This document shows, one piece after another, positions 1-9,595 of a stretch of 48,886 nt of DNA. The notes beneath the pieces were generated by a model, which had not been told where the DNA came from, made no database searches, and worked only from the letters and a program-made list of their open reading frames with translations. The stretch covers positions 1 to 48,886 of the forward strand of contig JAJRSO010000009.1 of assembly GCA_024278755.1 (NCBI GenBank), written 5' to 3'. A program made the translations under genes and the position numbers. Source of the DNA: Calditrichota bacterium. GTDB taxonomy: Bacteria > Calditrichota > Calditrichia > Calditrichales > Calditrichaceae. Numbering within the stretch: the stretch's first letter is position 1; every line of letters begins with the position of its first letter.

Positions 1-291
1 GCTAAATTTTGAATTTCAGATTTTAAATGAAAAGAACCGTTCCGGGTATACCGTTTATAGTTAAAAAATGGATAACCGGCTCTTTCGAGATTTATGAAGA
101 ACGATTGCAGATAGCAGATGTGCGAGAAGAGCAATTTCCCCTTTAAAAAAGGGGGATTAAGGGGGTTGTTCTAAAGAACCAACATTTATCTAAAATTTCC
201 AAAAGGGGATCACCACGCTTCTGTATCGCTCGTGGTGACGAAGGCCCGCAGCGACGAAGCAATCTCCTTCTGCTCTATAAACATAATCGCT
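1..291. other. Intergenic left edge with two hairpins
   Basis: No gene is seen in this stretch. It holds a C-run/G-run hairpin near 138-155 followed by a purine-rich GGGGG stretch, and a perfect 8-bp stem TCACCACG (210-217) with CGTGGTGA (231-238). Read on the minus strand, the second hairpin lies about 55 bases past the metH stop and is followed by TCCCCTTTT, so it may end metH transcription. The neighbouring text (GACGAAGCAATCTCC) resembles intergenic repeats seen in many bacterial genomes, but no second copy was found here. Confidence 0.4.
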
Positions 292-2895
292 TTATTTATA
301 CGCCAGATACGGCGTCAGCCAGCGTTCGGCTTCTTTGATACGCATTCCTTTACGCCGGGCATAATCGGCCAACTGATCCTTGCCCAGTTTTTTTATGGCA
401 AAATATTGCGCCTTTGAGTGAGCAAAATAAAACCCGGAAACGGAAGCCGCCGGCTGCATGGCAAACGATTCGGTTAACCGCACGCCGGTTTGTCCGGTTG
501 CATCAAGCAGAGAAAACAGCGTTTTCTTCATTGTGTGATCGGGGCAGGCCGGATAACCGGGCGCAGGACGAATACCCCGGTAGTGTTCTTTAATCAGTTC
601 CCCTATGCTCAGATTTTCTTCGGAAGCATAACCCCACCATTTTTTTCGTACCTGTCTGTGCAGGGCTTCCGCCAAACCTTCGGCCAGCCGGTCGGCCAGA
701 GCTTTTATCATAATTGTCATATACTGATCATCCGAATACTGGCGGAGCAAGAGGTCCATATTTCCGCCTGCCGTTACGACGAAGGCGCCAAGGTAATCGG
801 GGATCCCGCTTTCTTTGGGTGCAATAAAATCGGCTAAAGCTTTATTGGCCGCAGAGGCTTGTTTTTGTTGACGCAAGGTATGAATCACGCTTCGTGTTTT
901 TTCCCGTGTTTCGTCTTCAAACAGTTCAATATCGTCTCCGGCGCTGTTTGCCGGAAAGAAACCAATCACCGCTCTTGCGGTTAAAAGATTTCCGGATATG
1001 ACAGCATCCAGCGTATTCTGAGCATCGGCAAATAAACGGGAAGCCTCATGACCATATTTATTATGCTTTAAAATATCCGGGTAACGACCTTTTAAATCCC
1101 AGGTCTTAAAAAAAGGCGTCCAGTCGATATAAGGCCGGATTTCATTTAGGGGAAAAGGGTCAAAGGTTTTGCTTCCGAGAAAGGAAGGTGCGACAATGTT
1201 GGCCCGTTGCCAGTCGATGGAAAATTTGTTTTTTCGCGCCGCTTCGATGGAAACCAGTTTTACCTCGTTTTGAGCGTCATAAAAAGCGGTGCGGATTTTT
1301 TGGTATTCGTTTTTGGTTTCTTCAAAGAAAATAACGCGCTGTTTTGGGTTTAAAATCCGGCTGACCACATCCACCGCGCGGGAAGCGTCCGGCACATAGA
1401 TTACATTTCCATTTTCATAGGCAGGAGCCGTTTTTACCGCGGTATGCTTTTTGGAGGTGGCCGCCCCACCCACCAGCAGGGGGATACGCATATTCAGGCG
1501 TGAAAATTCTCTTGCGGCAAGCTCCATTTCGTGAAGGGAGGGTGTGATTAAACCGCTAAGTCCGATGATATCCACTTTTTCTTCAAGCGCGGTTTTGATA
1601 ATTTTTTCGAGAGGAACCATCACTCCTAGATCGATAATTTCATAATTATTGCTGCCCAGCACAACGCTGACGATACTTTTACCGATATCGTGCACATCGC
1701 CTTTTACGGCGGCCAATAAAATTTTTCCCTTGCTGCCGGTACCCGTTTTAGCGCTTTGCCCTTTTAGTATTGGCGTAAGGAAATCCACTGCCTTACGCAT
1801 AACCCGGGCGCTCTTCACCACCTGCGGCAAAAACATTTTTCCGGCGCCAAACAGATCGCCCACAACATTCATGCCGCCCATCAGCGGCCCTTCAATGACT
1901 TTGGTTGGATTTCCGAGCTTTTTAAGGGCTTCTTCGGCGTCCGTCTCGATAAACTCGACAATGCCTTTTACCAGGGCGTGTACCAGGCGTTTTTCTACCG
2001 ATGCTTCCCGCCAGGTCTGAGCATCCTTCCCGGACACGTCCTTTGTCTGAACCGATTGGGCATATTCCACCAGCCGTTCCGCTGCGTCTTTCCGGCGATT
2101 AAACAGCACGTCCTCTACTCGTTCCAGCAAATCGGGCGGGATCTCTTCGTAGATGGTAATTTGCCCGGCGTTTACGATACCCATATCCATTCCGGCTTGC
2201 GTGGCGTGGAATAAAAAGGCCGAATGCAAGGCTTCACGAATGGAGTTGTTACCCCGGAAAGAAAAGGAAAGATTACTGACGCCGCCGCTGATTTTTACCA
2301 GCGGGAACTCCGCTTTAAGCCGGCGCACCGCTTCGAGGAAATCCAGTGTGTACGCGTTGTGCGCTTCAATTCCCGTGGCGGCAGCAAAAATATTGGGATC
2401 AAAAATAATATCTTCGGCGGGAAAACCGATCTGATCCACTAAAAGTCGATACACCCGGCGGCAAACGGCCACACGCCGTTCCAGCGTATCGGCCTGACCC
2501 TGTTCGTCAAAGGCCATCACGATTACCGCGGCGCCAAAACGCAGAGCTTCCCGCGCATGTTTTATAAAAACCGTCTCGCCCTCTTTTAAACTGATAGAAT
2601 TAATAATGGCCTTACCCTGAATACAACGCAACCCGGCGGTAATCACCTCCCAGTTGGAAGAATCCAGCATAAACGGTACACGAACAATTTCCGGTTCGGA
2701 GGCGATTAGGTTTAAAAAATGTTCTATGGCGGAAACGGAATCAAGCAGAGCGTCGTCCATGTTGATATCCAGAATCTGCGCTCCGTTTTCCACTTGCGTA
2801 CGGGCAACCTGCACTGCTTCTTCAAACTTCTCTTCGCGGATCAAACGGGAAAATTTACGGGAGCCGGTAACGTTGCAACGTTCGCCAATATTCAC
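292..2895 (-). CDS. metH: Methionine synthase MetH, C-terminal part (pterin, B12 and AdoMet domains)
   Basis: This is the larger part of cobalamin-dependent methionine synthase, which moves a methyl group from 5-methyl-THF through B12 to homocysteine. It begins at the pterin-binding domain ([14 protein letters not shown]), continues through the B12 domain with the lower-ligand motif GDVHDIGKS, and ends in the AdoMet reactivation domain ([13 protein letters not shown]). Nothing is missing at the end. The reading frame is continuous with the N-terminal part at 2926-3972; only a TAA at 2926-2928 separates them. Read through, the whole gene has 1,226 sense codons, close to the E. coli protein (1,227 aa). 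A free-standing product would have to start at GTG 2895, which has no good ribosome site, so this part is probably not made well by itself unless the stop is suppressed or is an error. Confidence 0.93.
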   Translation of the reverse strand: MNIGERCNVTGSRKFSRLIREEKFEEAVQVARTQVENGAQILDINMDDALLDSVSAIEHFLNLIASEPEIVRVPFMLDSSNWEVITAGLRCIQGKAIINSISLKEGETVFIKHAREALRFGAAVIVMAFDEQGQADTLERRVAVCRRVYRLLVDQIGFPAEDIIFDPNIFAAATGIEAHNAYTLDFLEAVRRLKAEFPLVKISGGVSNLSFSFRGNNSIREALHSAFLFHATQAGMDMGIVNAGQITIYEEIPPDLLERVEDVLFNRRKDAAERLVEYAQSVQTKDVSGKDAQTWREASVEKRLVHALVKGIVEFIETDAEEALKKLGNPTKVIEGPLMGGMNVVGDLFGAGKMFLPQVVKSARVMRKAVDFLTPILKGQSAKTGTGSKGKILLAAVKGDVHDIGKSIVSVVLGSNNYEIIDLGVMVPLEKIIKTALEEKVDIIGLSGLITPSLHEMELAAREFSRLNMRIPLLVGGAATSKKHTAVKTAPAYENGNVIYVPDASRAVDVVSRILNPKQRVIFFEETKNEYQKIRTAFYDAQNEVKLVSIEAARKNKFSIDWQRANIVAPSFLGSKTFDPFPLNEIRPYIDWTPFFKTWDLKGRYPDILKHNKYGHEASRLFADAQNTLDAVISGNLLTARAVIGFFPANSAGDDIELFEDETREKTRSVIHTLRQQKQASAANKALADFIAPKESGIPDYLGAFVVTAGGNMDLLLRQYSDDQYMTIMIKALADRLAEGLAEALHRQVRKKWWGYASEENLSIGELIKEHYRGIRPAPGYPACPDHTMKKTLFSLLDATGQTGVRLTESFAMQPAASVSGFYFAHSKAQYFAIKKLGKDQLADYARRKGMRIKEAERWLTPYLAYK

Positions 2896-2925
2896 AAAAT
2901 TATTTTCCGGCGTAACGGTTAAAAC

Positions 2926-3972
2926 TTAGAGACCGCTGTATTGGGTTTGCGGGGCGATATCCGGGATTTTCCGTGGCGGCAGATTAGCGGCGACGTCGGC
3001 AAAATATTGAATATGATCAGGGGTGGTGCCGCAGCATCCGCCAAGGATATTGATGTATCCGCTTTCGGCGTAATCTTTTAGAACCTCTCCCATCTGTCTG
3101 GGCGTTTCATCGTAATTACCAAATTCATTGGGCAAGCCGGCATTGGGATACAGAGTCGTATAAACAGGCGCGAGGTTACTGAGTTCTTCTAAAAAAGGAC
3201 GCATTTGCTGCGGCCCGAGCGAACAGTTTATGCCCACGCTTAATAAATCATATTGTTTGATGGAGACCCAAAAGGCTTCGAGAGTCTGGCCGGACAGGGT
3301 GCGTCCGCTTAAATCGACTACGGTAACCGAAAGCATGATTGGCAGCCGCCGGTTGCTTTTTTCAAAATACTGTTCTGCGGCGTAAAGGGCGGCCTTGGCA
3401 TTAAGCGTATCGAAGATGGTTTCGATTAACAATAAATCGGCGCCGCCTTCAGATAACCCGCGAATCTGTTCGTAATAAGCCTGCGCCATTTCATCAAAAC
3501 GTACCGCGCGGTAAGCGGGATCTTCCACTCTGGGCGACATGGACAGAGTGCGGTTAGTGGGTCCGATGGAGCCGGCCACAAAGCGGGGTTTCTCCGGATT
3601 TAAGAGATTAAATTTATCGGTGGCAGCGCGGGCCAGTTCGGTGGAAGCGTAGTTTAGCTCGTAAACCAAATCTTCCATGCGGTAATCCTGCATGGAAATC
3701 CCGTTGGCGTTAAAGGTGTTGGTTTCGATAATATCGGCGTCGGCCCGTAGGTAGTCTTCGTGAATATCCTGAATAATCTGCGGCTGTGTAAGCGAGAGAA
3801 GATCGTTATTACCCATTAGGTTTACGGGATGTGATTCAAAGCGCTTTCCGCGGAAATCGGTTTCCGTTAACTGCCGGCGCTGAATCATCGTTCCCATGGC
3901 GCCGTCTAAAATCAAAATGCGTCTTTGAAGCGCTTGATGGATGGGGTGGTTGGGATAGAATTTTGTTTTCAT
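2926..3972 (-). CDS. metH: Methionine synthase MetH, N-terminal homocysteine-binding domain, ended by in-frame TAA
   Basis: This is the homocysteine methyltransferase domain of MetH (348 aa). It starts at ATG 3972 with LDGAMGTMIQ at residues 22-31. The zinc-binding cysteines are present: one in GINCSLGP near residue 250 and a pair in GGCCGT at 313-314. The frame stops at codon 349 (TAA, 2926-2928) right after QYSGL and then continues as [17 protein letters not shown]. coli MetH has SGLEPL here, so the stop occupies a Glu position in the linker between the first and second domains. A natural domain split is possible because the break is in a linker. The same kind of stop inside folded domains of HtpG and pyruvate kinase in this window argues for a nonsense codon instead. 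Confidence 0.93.
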   Translation of the reverse strand: MKTKFYPNHPIHQALQRRILILDGAMGTMIQRRQLTETDFRGKRFESHPVNLMGNNDLLSLTQPQIIQDIHEDYLRADADIIETNTFNANGISMQDYRMEDLVYELNYASTELARAATDKFNLLNPEKPRFVAGSIGPTNRTLSMSPRVEDPAYRAVRFDEMAQAYYEQIRGLSEGGADLLLIETIFDTLNAKAALYAAEQYFEKSNRRLPIMLSVTVVDLSGRTLSGQTLEAFWVSIKQYDLLSVGINCSLGPQQMRPFLEELSNLAPVYTTLYPNAGLPNEFGNYDETPRQMGEVLKDYAESGYINILGGCCGTTPDHIQYFADVAANLPPRKIPDIAPQTQYSGL

Positions 3973-4123
3973 AAATATATCTTCTGTAATTATTAACGGT
4001 TTTTTTTATGACGTTTCACAAAGCACAACCCAATCGGAAAGGAGGTATAATTTTTTCTAATTGTTTCGTTACTTTTTTAGGACACTCCGAGCCATCATGC
4101 GGTTTTCACGAAAAGTAAGCAGC

Positions 4124-5584
4124 CTAAAAAGCCGTGGTTAAATCAATTTTAAAATTCTGCTGTTTTTTATAGATAAAATCTCCGCTGTGCGGATCGAACG
4201 TGTAATCCACTTGCCATGTTTTTGAATTTTGTACCACCTCCGAAATGGAATCGATAAGATAATCCACTTCGCTGTCGCGCATGGTGGGATGCATGGAGAC
4301 CCGCACCCAGCCCGGTTTTTTGCTTAAATCACCTTTGTCGATTAAATGGGTAATCCGTTCGGATTCGTGGTAATCGATATTAAACAGAATGTGGCCATAA
4401 GTTCCGGCGCAGGAACAGCCACCGCGGGTCTGAATGCCGAAGCGATCATTTAACAAGCGTACAATTAGATTGTGGTGAATATTTTGAACATAAAAAGAGA
4501 TGTAGCCCAATCGGTTGCGTTGATTGTTTTCGAGCACAACCAAGCCGGGAATTTTATCCAGACCAGTCAGCAGGCGTTTGGTAATCTGGTGTTCACGCCC
4601 GGCTATTTTTTCGATATTCATTTTTTCTTTTAAGCGGATAGCCAGAGCAGCCTTTATGCCCTGTAAAAAGCCCGGAGTTCCGCCATCTTCCCGGGTTTCA
4701 ATGTCGTCAAAATAGTGGTGGCCGCCCCAGGGGTCTGTCCATGTTACGGTTCCGCCGCCGGGGTTATCGGGGATTTTATTTTGATAGAGCTCTTTTGTAA
4801 ATACAATTACGCCGGATGCGCCGGGCCCGCCTAAGAATTTATGGGGTGAAAAGAAAATAGCGTCCAGACGCTGTGCTTCATTTTGCGGATGCATATCGAT
4901 TTTAACATAGGGGGCAGAGGCGGAAAAATCGATAAAACAGTATCCGCCATATTGGTGCATTATCTCCGCCATTTCGTGGTACGGGGTAAAAATACCGGTA
5001 ACATTGGAACAGGCCGAAAAACTACCGATAAGTAATTTGCGCCGCCGATTGGCTTTTAAAATTTCGTGCAGATGATTCAGGTCGGGCAGGCCGTTATCAG
5101 ACCGCCGGATAATTTCGATGTCGCACAGTCCTTCCACCCAGGAGGTTTGATTGGAATGGTGCTCCATGTGTGTAATAATAACTAAGGGACGTTCTTTGTT
5201 TTTTTCGGTAAAAAGAGGCATAAAACGTTCGGGTACCCGCAACCCTAAAATCCGCTGAAATTTATTCACAACGGCGGTCATGCCAAATCCCGCAAAAAGC
5301 AGCCGATCGTCCGGTCCGGCGTTAACATGCCTTTTAATAATAGTATGTGCCTGACAATAGGCGTCGGTCATTACGGTACCGGTAAGCGTGGTTTCGGTAT
5401 GTGTGTTGGCCACATAGGGCCCCAGGGTGTTGGTGATAAATTCTTCAATGGGCCGGTACAGACGGCCGCTGGCAGCCCAGTCGGCATATAAAATAGATCG
5501 GGGGCCCTGCTCAAAAGGATGCTCAAAATCATTTCCGATAATATTTTTACGAAACTTGTCGAAGTAGTGTTCTAATGAATTCAT
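4124..5584 (-). CDS. Class V aminotransferase (cysteine desulfurase/selenocysteine lyase-like)
   Basis: This is a PLP enzyme of the class V aminotransferase fold, 486 aa, longer than typical SufS or IscS (about 400 aa). The PLP-binding lysine is in SPHKFLGGPGASG, the upstream THMEHHSN motif matches the cofactor-contact region, and RGGCSCAG near residue 393 is like the RxGxxCA loop that carries the catalytic Cys of SufS/CsdB enzymes. A cysteine desulfurase or selenocysteine lyase activity is therefore plausible but not proven; the true substrate could differ. The start ATG has GAGG five bases upstream. It lies upstream of metH on the same strand and diverges from metF. The gene ends in TAG, which shows that UAG works as a stop here. 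Confidence 0.85.
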   Translation of the reverse strand: MNSLEHYFDKFRKNIIGNDFEHPFEQGPRSILYADWAASGRLYRPIEEFITNTLGPYVANTHTETTLTGTVMTDAYCQAHTIIKRHVNAGPDDRLLFAGFGMTAVVNKFQRILGLRVPERFMPLFTEKNKERPLVIITHMEHHSNQTSWVEGLCDIEIIRRSDNGLPDLNHLHEILKANRRRKLLIGSFSACSNVTGIFTPYHEMAEIMHQYGGYCFIDFSASAPYVKIDMHPQNEAQRLDAIFFSPHKFLGGPGASGVIVFTKELYQNKIPDNPGGGTVTWTDPWGGHHYFDDIETREDGGTPGFLQGIKAALAIRLKEKMNIEKIAGREHQITKRLLTGLDKIPGLVVLENNQRNRLGYISFYVQNIHHNLIVRLLNDRFGIQTRGGCSCAGTYGHILFNIDYHESERITHLIDKGDLSKKPGWVRVSMHPTMRDSEVDYLIDSISEVVQNSKTWQVDYTFDPHSGDFIYKKQQNFKIDLTTAF

Positions 5585-5789
5585 AGGTTCCTCAAAAAAG
5601 TAAAAATGAATGAACTGAATTTTTTTTAGATTCCGGGGTGAACCGGCTACTATTAATATTAATAGTTTAAAATACTAAAAGGAAGCCAATGATGAAACCC
5701 GTATTTCTCCGGAACCGAACAGATTTTGAGTTTTATAATAGGTTTCTTATTTTACCTAAAAAACAATATTTAAAACCATTGGATCTGCC

Positions 5790-6740
5790 ATGAAAGTAAT
5801 TGATCGCCTTGCAAATGCAAAGAAACCGCTGATTAGTTTTGAAATTATTCCGCCTAAGCGCGGCGGCGATATTAAAAGTTTACTGCAAACGGTGGATGAT
5901 ATTTCAAAATTCAAGCCCCCGTTTATCGATATCACCAGCCATGCCGCAGAAGTAATTTATGAAGAGACGCCGCAGGGAATCAAGCGGAAGGTCAAACGGA
6001 AGCGTCCGGGAACCCTGGGAATTTGTGCGCTTATTCAAAATAAATATAATATTGACGCCGTACCGCATGTATTGTGTGAAGGCTTTACGCGGGAAGAGAC
6101 GGAGGATTTTTTAATTGAGCTTCAGTATCTGGAAATTGATAATATTCTGGCCCTGCGCGGCGATACCAGCGAGAATAAAAAATCACAGCGCAACAACCGC
6201 ACCATAAACCGCTATGCGGATGACCTGGTGGCGCAAATTGATAAAATGAATCATGGTGTTTATCTTGAAGAAAATCTGCTGGACGCGCGTCCCTCGAATT
6301 TTTGTATTGGAGTTGGCGCCTACCCGGAAAAGCATTTTGAAGCGCCGAATCTGGAATATGACATTGCCTATTTAAAGAAAAAAATTAAAGCAGGCGCGGA
6401 ATATATTGTAACACAAATGTTTTTTGACAATTCGGTATATTTTGATTTTGAAAAAAAATGCCGTGAACATGGAATAACCGCGCCCATCATTCCGGGTTTA
6501 AAAATTGTAAGCAGCCCCAAACAACTGGTTTCCATTCCTAAAAATTTTCATGTGGATATTCCGGACGAACTGACCCGCGAAATACTGGCGGCAAAAAAGG
6601 AACATGTTCTGGAAATCGGTACGGAGTGGACCCTTAAACAATTTAATGAGCTATTAAATGCCGGTGTACCGGCGGTTCATTTTTATATTTTACAGGATTC
6701 CAAGCCCATCAATTTACTAATGAAAAAAGCACGACTATAA
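5790..6740 (+). CDS. metF: Methylenetetrahydrofolate reductase
   Basis: MetF reduces 5,10-methylene-THF to 5-methyl-THF, the methyl donor for methionine synthase. The 316-aa protein is close to the usual length (E. coli 296 aa). It opens with the conserved SFEIIPPKRGG segment, has ILALRGD near residue 116 for flavin/folate binding, FCIGVGAYPEKH near 166, and YIVTQMFFDN near 201, where Gln contacts folate. The C-terminal VPAVHFYILQDSK also fits the family. The start is ATG 5790; the Shine-Dalgarno sequence is weak (GGATC). It is read away from the aminotransferase and metH, with a 205-base divergent promoter region between them. It ends in TAA. Confidence 0.95.
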   Translation: MKVIDRLANAKKPLISFEIIPPKRGGDIKSLLQTVDDISKFKPPFIDITSHAAEVIYEETPQGIKRKVKRKRPGTLGICALIQNKYNIDAVPHVLCEGFTREETEDFLIELQYLEIDNILALRGDTSENKKSQRNNRTINRYADDLVAQIDKMNHGVYLEENLLDARPSNFCIGVGAYPEKHFEAPNLEYDIAYLKKKIKAGAEYIVTQMFFDNSVYFDFEKKCREHGITAPIIPGLKIVSSPKQLVSIPKNFHVDIPDELTREILAAKKEHVLEIGTEWTLKQFNELLNAGVPAVHFYILQDSKPINLLMKKARL

Positions 6741-6963
6741 ATATGCGGGATAGTGCATCGGGTTCATCCGTATCCGCAAAGCAAGGTGTTGCCGTTTCTT
6801 TTTGGCCGTGGATAAACGCCGATTTTCACAGATTAAACCGATTAAGCATTTAATGTTTATTGCGGTTATATTTATTTGCGGAAACGCGCGTTTTTTCGCA
6901 GCTAATATTTTTTTATAACAACCGGCAATGAACGAGAGAGTTTATACTTTACCAATTTGATTT

Positions 6964-7623
6964 CTATTTAAAAACTTCGATTATTTTAATCTGTACCGGA
7001 GTTAACGGCAGATCACGGCTGTTTCTTTTTACGGCGGCTATTTTATCCACTACATCCATTCCCGAGGTTACTTCTCCAAATACCGTATATTGATTGTCAA
7101 GCTGAGGCGCATTTTTGTGCATAATAAAAAACTGGCATCCGGCGCCCTTGGTCACATCGCCCACGCGGGCCATAGATAAAATTCCCCGTTTATGGGAACG
7201 CTTGTTAAACTCATGGGGAATGTTTACCAGCGGTCCGCCCATTCCATAAGAAGCTTTGTTTTTGGTTTTGGTGTTCGGGTCGCCGCCCTGGATCATAAAA
7301 CCGGGAATAATACGGTGAAAAAGCGTACCGTTATAAAAACCGCTTTCTGCGCGAGTGATAAAACTAAAACAGGTGATGGGCGCGTCGTTATTAAAAAACT
7401 TCACTTCAATGTTTCCGTAATTTGTAACGATACGGGCCTTTACCCCATTCAACGATTTTTTAAGAAAAGTAATTCTCTTGTTCATATCTTTGGTTAACTG
7501 AATGGTCTGTTTTAATGTTTTAACCTGTTTTTTTAAGGCTTCGTTTTCTTTGGCTGCTTTTTGATTGTCGCAGGAAAATATTAGTAAAGCGGATAGGCTA
7601 ATTAAGATAAAAAAAGGGCGCAT
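6964..7623 (-). CDS. Cyclophilin-type peptidyl-prolyl isomerase, lipoprotein
   Basis: A 219-aa cyclophilin with a lipoprotein signal: hydrophobic N-terminus and Cys18 in LLIFSC. After it comes a short charged coiled coil (residues about 24-58), then the isomerase domain from KARIVTNYG. Typical cyclophilin motifs are FHRIIPGFMIQGGDP (Arg in FHRIIPGF is catalytic), GILSMAR and QFFIMHKNAPQLDNQYTVFG. It should catalyse proline isomerisation in the periplasm or at the membrane surface and help fold exported proteins. The ATG is preceded by CGGAG. It is a single gene read opposite to metF. It ends in TAG. Confidence 0.93.
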   Translation of the reverse strand: MRPFFILISLSALLIFSCDNQKAAKENEALKKQVKTLKQTIQLTKDMNKRITFLKKSLNGVKARIVTNYGNIEVKFFNNDAPITCFSFITRAESGFYNGTLFHRIIPGFMIQGGDPNTKTKNKASYGMGGPLVNIPHEFNKRSHKRGILSMARVGDVTKGAGCQFFIMHKNAPQLDNQYTVFGEVTSGMDVVDKIAAVKRNSRDLPLTPVQIKIIEVFK

Positions 7624-8142
7624 TTTAAATCTCCGTTCTAATAAAAGAATACAATATTTATTTTACTTGTTTCTAACATAGATAAAAATGGTACTATGTT
7701 GTTTTGTGTAGGTAGTTTTTTTTAAAAAGCCCGGATGAACACGGGTTTTCACGGATTAAATTTATTCTTTCTTTTGTTTAGGGTTCATTAGCGCATTCGC
7801 GACTAAGAATTCTTTGTTTTTTTAAGTGCGCAACGCGCGACGTTTTGCCAGGTAAAACGAAAACAGAACGAATAGAATTGCTCGGTTTTTTCCATATTTT
7901 TTTTCGGTCTGTCCGCCTCAGGCGTTATGGTAATCTATGGCTTTTCTTTTTTGTATTTGTGCTTACGCACACGGATCGCCATGGCGCCATAAAAAGTAAG
8001 CAGTAAGGATGACGATAGCAAGTTATCTTGTCCCGATAGGACAATGGTAAATAACTGACCAGATATATTATTAAACCCGTCTAAAACTTAAACACCTTCC
8101 TTCAAGTCCGATAGTCTAAGTAAACGAGGAAAGGAACAGGAA
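7624..8142. other. Intergenic region without recognised gene
   Basis: I see no gene in these 519 bases. Near 7733-7765 there is a degenerate copy of the ACGGGTTTTCACGGATTAAA-type text that recurs between genes in this window. The last 20 bases contain the GAGGAAAGGAACAGGAA ribosome site of the small ORF at 8143. No terminator or riboswitch was recognised. Confidence 0.4.
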
Positions 8143-8370
8143 ATGAATACCCATATCCTCCAGGGAAAAAAAGAGATGCTCAAACAGCGCTTACGAATTT
8201 TAATTTTACAGAACGCCAGTGAAGGCTCTGAATACGATGATAAATTCCTGCTGGAAATGCATCAGATTTCCGAACAGCTGCTTCTTTTACGGCACATGAC
8301 AGCCGCAAGGGAACGAACAGCATTAAACAGGGCAACCGGCGTAATGCCGGTATTTTCGGCCCATACATAA
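8143..8370 (+). CDS. Small hypothetical protein (75 aa)
   Basis: A 75-aa ORF with a good purine-rich ribosome site (GAGGAAAGGAACAGG) ahead of its ATG. Residues 9-50 look like a helix-turn-helix hairpin: an amphipathic helix (KKEMLKQRLRILILQNA), a short polar turn with EYDD, then a second helix (KFLLEMHQISEQLLLLR). The pattern recalls Spo0E-like small helical-hairpin proteins, but the signature SxxLD is not present, so no function is claimed. It is followed by a hairpin plus T run (8407-8429), which supports a real short transcript. Confidence 0.5.
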   Translation: MNTHILQGKKEMLKQRLRILILQNASEGSEYDDKFLLEMHQISEQLLLLRHMTAARERTALNRATGVMPVFSAHT

Positions 8371-8677
8371 TGGCATTCCCTAACATACTGCATACATCCC
8401 CGCCTTCTAGCTCAAAAGGCTAGATTTTTACGCAGCAGGCGTCGGTACTTTTACAGCCGGCGCCTCGCTGCAACTACACAAGAGACAAGTATTCGCACCC
8501 CCAATTGAACAATTGTTATGGGGCGTCACTTTTTTCTGTAACCGTTATTCTTAGGCTTTAATTTATCCGCTTTCGGTACATGGCAATTGACTCTTGTAAT
8601 TTCCTCAAACGAAAATTGCATAAGGCAACCTTCCTGCCTTTATTTCGTATGCTATAGCTAATCAGGAAAGGAAACAT
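8371..8677. other. Structured intergenic region ahead of ABC operon
   Basis: No gene is seen in 307 bases, but there are three hairpins in a row. The first is the terminator-like one at 8407. The second is GC-rich: GCAGC-GGCG-CGG (from 8432) pairs with CCG-CGCC-GCTGC (to 8471) around the loop TACTTTTACA. The third has CAATTG repeats nested inside CCCC/GGGG (about 8500-8524). This could be the leader of the ABC operon or a small RNA; I do not recognise a known riboswitch. The GTG start at 8678 is preceded by AGGAAAGGAAAC. Confidence 0.35.
8407..8429 (+). terminator. Possible rho-independent terminator after the 75-aa ORF
   Basis: Inverted repeat CTAGC (8407-8411) and GCTAG (8419-8423), followed by ATTTTTA. 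The stem is short (5 bp), so this is a weak candidate. Confidence 0.4.
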
Positions 8678-9595
8678 GTGTACACGGTAGAAACATTCGA
8701 CTTAACAAAACACTACTCCGGCGGTAAAGTAAAAGCCCTGACAAATTGTAATATCCGGGTGGAGGAAGGACGTATTTTCGGACTGTTAGGACCAAACGGA
8801 GCCGGGAAGACAACCCTGGTAAAAACGTTGCTCGGCATTATTCATCCCACCGGCGGGAGCGCGAAAGTTTTAGGTCAACCCATTACAGATTATCATATCC
8901 ACAACAAAATCGGTTATCTTGCCGAAAACCACCGCTTTCCGGAGTTTTTAAATGCCCGGCAAATTCTGTTGTATTACGGGAAAATGAGTGGATTGTCCAA
9001 AGAAACCCTAAGCCGTAAAATACCAGAATTGCTTGAATTGGTGAATTTAAGCGACTGGGCGGATGTAAAAACCCATAAATATTCCAAAGGGATGGCGCAG
9101 CGGCTGGGACTGGCCCACGCTTTGATTAATGATCCGGATTTGATTTTTTTAGATGAACCGACCGACGGCATCGATCCGGTGGGACGGAAAGAAATACGGG
9201 ATTTATTGTTAAAACTGCGTACGGAAGGAAAAACAATTTTTCTGAATTCACACCAGCTTTCCGAAGTGGAACGCATTTCCGATGAAATAGCCATCTTAAA
9301 AAACGGAAACGTATTGCAAATCGGCCGTGTGGATGATTTTATTTCTGTTAAAAGTCAGTACCAACTGCAAATCCAAAACGGAACGCTTTCCTTTTCGGAG
9401 CTTTGTGCCGGGCTCAATATCCCGGTGCTTCAAGCCGAAGATCATTATACCGTCACGGTGGAAGATGAACGACACCTGAACCGTCTAATTGATAAACTGC
9501 GTGCCGAGAAGGTTTTGATAAAATCCATTGTTCCCCGTAAAATTACCCTCGAAGATTATTTTATCGACGTGATCGAAGAGGGGGAAGCATTATGA
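8678..9595 (+). CDS. ABC transporter ATP-binding protein
   Basis: A 305-aa ABC ATPase that would power the permease encoded just downstream. Walker A is GLLGPNGAGKTTL near residue 35, the signature is YSKGMAQRLGLA near 131, Walker B is LIFLDEPTDGIDP near 154, and the switch histidine is in LNSHQLSE. A C-terminal extension of about 80 residues follows, as in the CcmA/NatA/GldA-type exporters. The start is GTG at 8678 with AGGAAAGGA about six bases upstream; an overlapping ATG two bases earlier is in another frame. The stop TGA overlaps the permease start (ATGA), so the two are translationally coupled. The substrate cannot be told. Confidence 0.92.
   Translation: MYTVETFDLTKHYSGGKVKALTNCNIRVEEGRIFGLLGPNGAGKTTLVKTLLGIIHPTGGSAKVLGQPITDYHIHNKIGYLAENHRFPEFLNARQILLYYGKMSGLSKETLSRKIPELLELVNLSDWADVKTHKYSKGMAQRLGLAHALINDPDLIFLDEPTDGIDPVGRKEIRDLLLKLRTEGKTIFLNSHQLSEVERISDEIAILKNGNVLQIGRVDDFISVKSQYQLQIQNGTLSFSELCAGLNIPVLQAEDHYTVTVEDERHLNRLIDKLRAEKVLIKSIVPRKITLEDYFIDVIEEGEAL

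Noticed and set aside
3973-4123. Cobalamin or SAM riboswitch ahead of metH
   Set aside because: The 151-base upstream region has none of the conserved boxes of these riboswitches that I can recognise.
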